Part shown: piece after piece, positions 61,921-64,000 of the stretch
Layout: each line of letters starts with the position of its first letter
How positions within the stretch are numbered: position 1 is the stretch's first letter
Assembly: GCF_001865245.1 (NCBI RefSeq)
Contig: NZ_MKXB01000141.1
Coordinates: forward strand, 1 to 64,000
Length of the DNA: 64,000 nt
Reading direction: 5' to 3'
Source: Streptomyces sp. CC53
Lineage (GTDB): Bacteria > Actinomycetota > Actinomycetes > Streptomycetales > Streptomycetaceae
Notes under the pieces: generated by a model
Told to the model about the DNA's origin: nothing
Databases searched by the model: none
The model's input: the letters and a program-made list of their open reading frames with translations, nothing else
Made by a program: the position numbers and the translations under genes

Positions 61921-61937
61921 CCTGGAATTCAACCAGG
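61921..61937. promoter_or_regulatory. Inverted repeat upstream of the TetR gene, possible autoregulatory site
   Basis: CCTGG and CCAGG flank a 7-base A/T-rich centre (AATTCAA), 58 bases before the TetR start. It could be an operator for the adjacent regulator, but it does not match the known ARE consensus well. Confidence 0.35.
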
Positions 61938-62105
61938 GAGTCCGTATTTTTGTCAGCTCCGTCACCGGGGCGGGCGGCCCGCACGGTGCGCGTCTGGCGG
62001 AGAACCTACTGGTCAGGGCGGGGCGCGCGGGCGGCGAGGCGATTTGTTGAGGGCAGTAGTACCGCGTGTCCGGTTTGATCAGACGAGGCTGGTACCGTCC
62101 GTCGC

Positions 62106-62879
62106 ATGATCGCCGGTAGCAGCTTGCTCGCAGGGAAGTCGGTACTGGTCACGGGGGCGGGGCGGGGGATCGGGGCTGCCGCGGCACGGGTGTTCTGCCG
62201 CGAGGGCGCCGCGGTGACGCTCGTCGCTCGCAGGGAAGCCGGACTCGCCTCTCTGGTGGACGAGTTGACGGCTCGGGGGAGTCGGGCGCAGTACGTCGTC
62301 GGGGACGTCGCGCGGCGGGCGGACGCCGACCGCGCGGTGGCCGCGGCGGTTGCCGCGTACGGGCGGCTGGACGCGGCGTTCAACAACGCCGGTGTCGCCG
62401 CCCTGCCGGGACCCATGCACCTCATGGACGACGCCGTCTTCGACGAGGTGATGGAGGTGAACGTCCGTGGCGTGTGGAACTGCATGCGCGCCGAGCTCGC
62501 CGCGATGCTGGAGGGGGGCGCCGGCGCGATCGTCAACAACAGCAGCACCGCCGGGCTGGTCGCCACCGCGGCCGGCTCGCCGTACATCGCGGCGAAGCAC
62601 GCGGTCATCGGCCTGACGAAGGCGGCGGCCAACGAGTACGGCTCGGCCGGCATACGGGTCAACGCCCTGGCCACGGGCGCCACCCGCACCGAGATGCTCA
62701 CCGGCTGGCTGGCGGAGGACCACCCGGCCAGGGAGAACGCGATGGCGGGCAAGGCGATGCTGGGCCGCCTCGCGGAGAGCGAGGAGATCGCCGAGACCGC
62801 GGCGTGGCTGTGCAGCGACCGCGCCTCCTATCTGACCGGCACCACGGTCGCCGTGGACGGCGGGCGCCTCGCCCGCTGA
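62106..62879 (+). CDS. Short-chain dehydrogenase/reductase
   Basis: The 257-residue classical SDR has the cofactor motif VLVTGAGRGIG, then NNAGV and the catalytic Ser in IVNNSST. Tyr-x-x-x-Lys lies in SPYIAAKHAVIG, and NALATGATRTEM and the C-terminal TGTTVAVDGGRLAR complete it. ARR after the second strand suggests NADP preference. It is divergent from the TetR gene by 242 bases and is its probable target. The substrate is unknown. Confidence 0.92.
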   Translation: MIAGSSLLAGKSVLVTGAGRGIGAAAARVFCREGAAVTLVARREAGLASLVDELTARGSRAQYVVGDVARRADADRAVAAAVAAYGRLDAAFNNAGVAALPGPMHLMDDAVFDEVMEVNVRGVWNCMRAELAAMLEGGAGAIVNNSSTAGLVATAAGSPYIAAKHAVIGLTKAAANEYGSAGIRVNALATGATRTEMLTGWLAEDHPARENAMAGKAMLGRLAESEEIAETAAWLCSDRASYLTGTTVAVDGGRLAR

Positions 62880-63365
62880 GCTCCGCCGCGGGGAGAGGGG
62901 AAACATCCCGACGGTCCGTTTTCCGGCCGACCTTGACCTCAACTCGGCTTGAGGTCATACGTTCTCCGTGTCGCCCCGCAACCGCGTGGGCGGAGCCAAA
63001 GTGGCGGAATCGGAGGGGTGCGGCGATGCGGGCCGACGTGTTCTCCGCGGACGAGGCGCCCCGGCTCGGCAGCGGCGCGGCGCGGCACGGAGCCGCGGCG
63101 CCGGGGGCCGTCACCGCCGGGTGTCCGGCGCGGCTCGGCCGCAGTCGCCCCCGCCGGGGACGGGTGCGGCCTGACCGGGCCGCCGCGCCCTGTGCGGTCG
63201 TTCCCGCGGCGGGCCCGTGGCCCCCTGGCTGCGCGCGGTAGCTCGCCCGGTGCGCCGCGGGCGCTCCCCTCGTGCTGCACGTCGGCCCGGTGCGGCGCGG
63301 GTCTGCTCCTCCGCACCGTCTCCTTCCTCTTCTTCCTTACTCAACTCCACGAATCGAGGATCACC
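62880..63365. other. Long leader region between the SDR and FMN-reductase genes
   Basis: It contains a SoxR-type promoter at its left. A weak ORF at 63026-63241 (MRADVFSADEAPRLGSGAAR) has GGAGGGG upstream and no recognisable family. A T-rich tract (CTTCCTCTTCTTCCTTACTC) lies at about 63323-63342 before the reductase. Confidence 0.55.
62933..62963 (+). promoter_or_regulatory. SoxR-type operator/promoter
   Basis: TGACCTCAA and TTGAGGTCA form a 9-bp perfect palindrome with a six-base centre. They sit inside a TTGACC -35 and TACGTT -10 spaced 19 bp, the overlong spacing typical of MerR/SoxR-activated promoters. The CCTCAA...TTGAGG core equals the SoxR box. Confidence 0.82.
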
Positions 63366-63953
63366 ATGTCCGAGTCACCCCTCAAGATCGGTGTCATCGT
63401 CGGCAGCGTGCGCACCGGACGGTTCGCCGACACGGTCGCGCGGTGGTTCGTCTCCGAGGTCGGCAAGCGGGACGACATGGAGGTGCACGTCATCGACCTG
63501 ACCGAGCCGGCCCTCGTCGAGGAGCTGAAGCTCACCCTGGAGGAGGCCGGGGCCTCCGGCAGCGCGCCGCGCCTCGCCGAGCGGATCGCCGGCCTCGACG
63601 GCTTCGTGGTGATCACGCCCGAGTACAACCACGGCTATCCGGCCTCCCTGAAGCTCGCCATCGACTACGTCTACGGCGAATGGCGGGCCAAGCCCGTCGG
63701 CTTCGTGTCGTACGGCGGGATGGCCGGCGGCCAGCGGGCCGTCGAGCAGCTGCGGCAGGTCTTCGCTGAGCTGCACGCCGTGACCCTGCGCGACACGGTC
63801 AGCTTCCACATGGCGTGGGAGAAGTTCGACGAGGACGGCCGTCCGCACGACGCCGAGGGGCCGGCGAAGGCCGCCGGGGTCATGCTGGACCAGCTGGCCT
63901 GGTGGGGGGTCACCCTGCGGGAGGGCCGGGCCGCCCGTCCGTACGGGGGCTGA
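63366..63953 (+). CDS. NAD(P)H-dependent FMN reductase
   Basis: The 195-residue flavodoxin-like protein has the phosphate loop GSVRTGRFADTVARW and the flavin-contact motif TPEYNHGYPASLKLAIDYVY, with GFVSYGGMAGGQRAVEQLR. It reduces flavins or quinones with NAD(P)H. In S. coelicolor a reductase of this family is one of the few SoxR targets, and a SoxR-type promoter lies about 400 bases upstream here. The ATG has CGAGGA six bases upstream. Confidence 0.92.
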   Translation: MSESPLKIGVIVGSVRTGRFADTVARWFVSEVGKRDDMEVHVIDLTEPALVEELKLTLEEAGASGSAPRLAERIAGLDGFVVITPEYNHGYPASLKLAIDYVYGEWRAKPVGFVSYGGMAGGQRAVEQLRQVFAELHAVTLRDTVSFHMAWEKFDEDGRPHDAEGPAKAAGVMLDQLAWWGVTLREGRAARPYGG

Positions 63954-64000
63954 TCGCCGCTGCGCACGCGGTGCGTCCCGCTGCCCGGGCCGTACCGCGG

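Noticed and set aside
63026..63241. ORF starting MRADVFSADEAPRLG downstream of the SoxR box
   Set aside because: The ribosome binding site is acceptable, but the sequence after residue 20 is unstructured Arg/Pro/Ala and no family is recognised. It is kept only as a question in the SoxR finding.

Overview
The window is chromosomal DNA from a Streptomyces (or a very close relative). Codon third positions are almost all G or C. Many starts sit about 7 bases after a -10-like TANNNT box, which suggests leaderless mRNAs. The gene order matches the glnR - nur - rsiG - mshA - gpm - phoU/phoR/phoP - carD - ispD/ispF - cysS - rlmB - msiK block known from streptomycetes. All assignments come from reading the translations and motifs; no database search was run.

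Layout. 1-2.9 kb: the start of a low-complexity protein, a YefM/YoeB toxin-antitoxin pair, a LacI regulator and the nitrogen regulator GlnR. 3.1-8.4 kb: a hydrolase, a MoaD-like protein, two envelope proteins, and the sulfurtransferase gene with DUF1416, preceded by a short cysteine-containing leader ORF. 8.7-19.3 kb: housekeeping and regulation (nitrobindin-like protein, Nur, YgfZ, D-aminoacyl-tRNA deacylase, the c-di-GMP-dependent anti-sigma factor RsiG, an Eis-like acetyltransferase, an ATP-grasp enzyme, a frameshifted dehydrogenase facing an HxlR regulator, a YqeY-like protein). 19.5-29.3 kb: an XRE / HbhA-like / DUF2516 cluster, a SpoIIE-type phosphatase, an NlpC/P60 hydrolase, a methyltransferase, MshA (mycothiol), a YbjN-like protein and an MFS exporter.

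30.2-42.5 kb is an integrated actinomycete integrative and conjugative element (AICE) of about 12.3 kb. An identical 18-bp core, which is the last 18 bp of the gpm reading frame region, flanks it. The element carries a tyrosine integrase, a HTH excisionase, a primase-polymerase plus ATPase replication module beside an iteron-like repeat cluster, an FtsK/TraB translocase beside a second repeat cluster, a chain of overlapping small transfer/spread genes, and a divergent GntR regulator with a HAD phosphatase. A decayed integrase fragment lies just outside the right end, so the locus has probably hosted elements before.

42.5-64 kb returns to the core chromosome: an orphan L7/L12-like protein, a tiny Gly/Cys-rich protein, phoU divergent from phoR-phoP with a PHO box between them, a lipoprotein, carD, ispD-ispF, cysS, rlmB, a DoxX protein, an XRE-cupin regulator, a sugar nucleotidyltransferase, the multi-operon sugar ABC ATPase MsiK, tRNA-Thr(UGU), an amino-acid-oxidase-type flavoprotein, a GNAT enzyme, a gamma-butyrolactone-receptor-type TetR divergent from an SDR, and a SoxR-type operator upstream of an NAD(P)H-dependent FMN reductase.

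The least explained parts are the gpm-targeted element with its two repeat arrays and unknown small genes, the integrase relic, the Cys-rich microprotein, the sulfur leader peptide, and the SoxR box whose nearest intact gene lies about 0.4 kb away.
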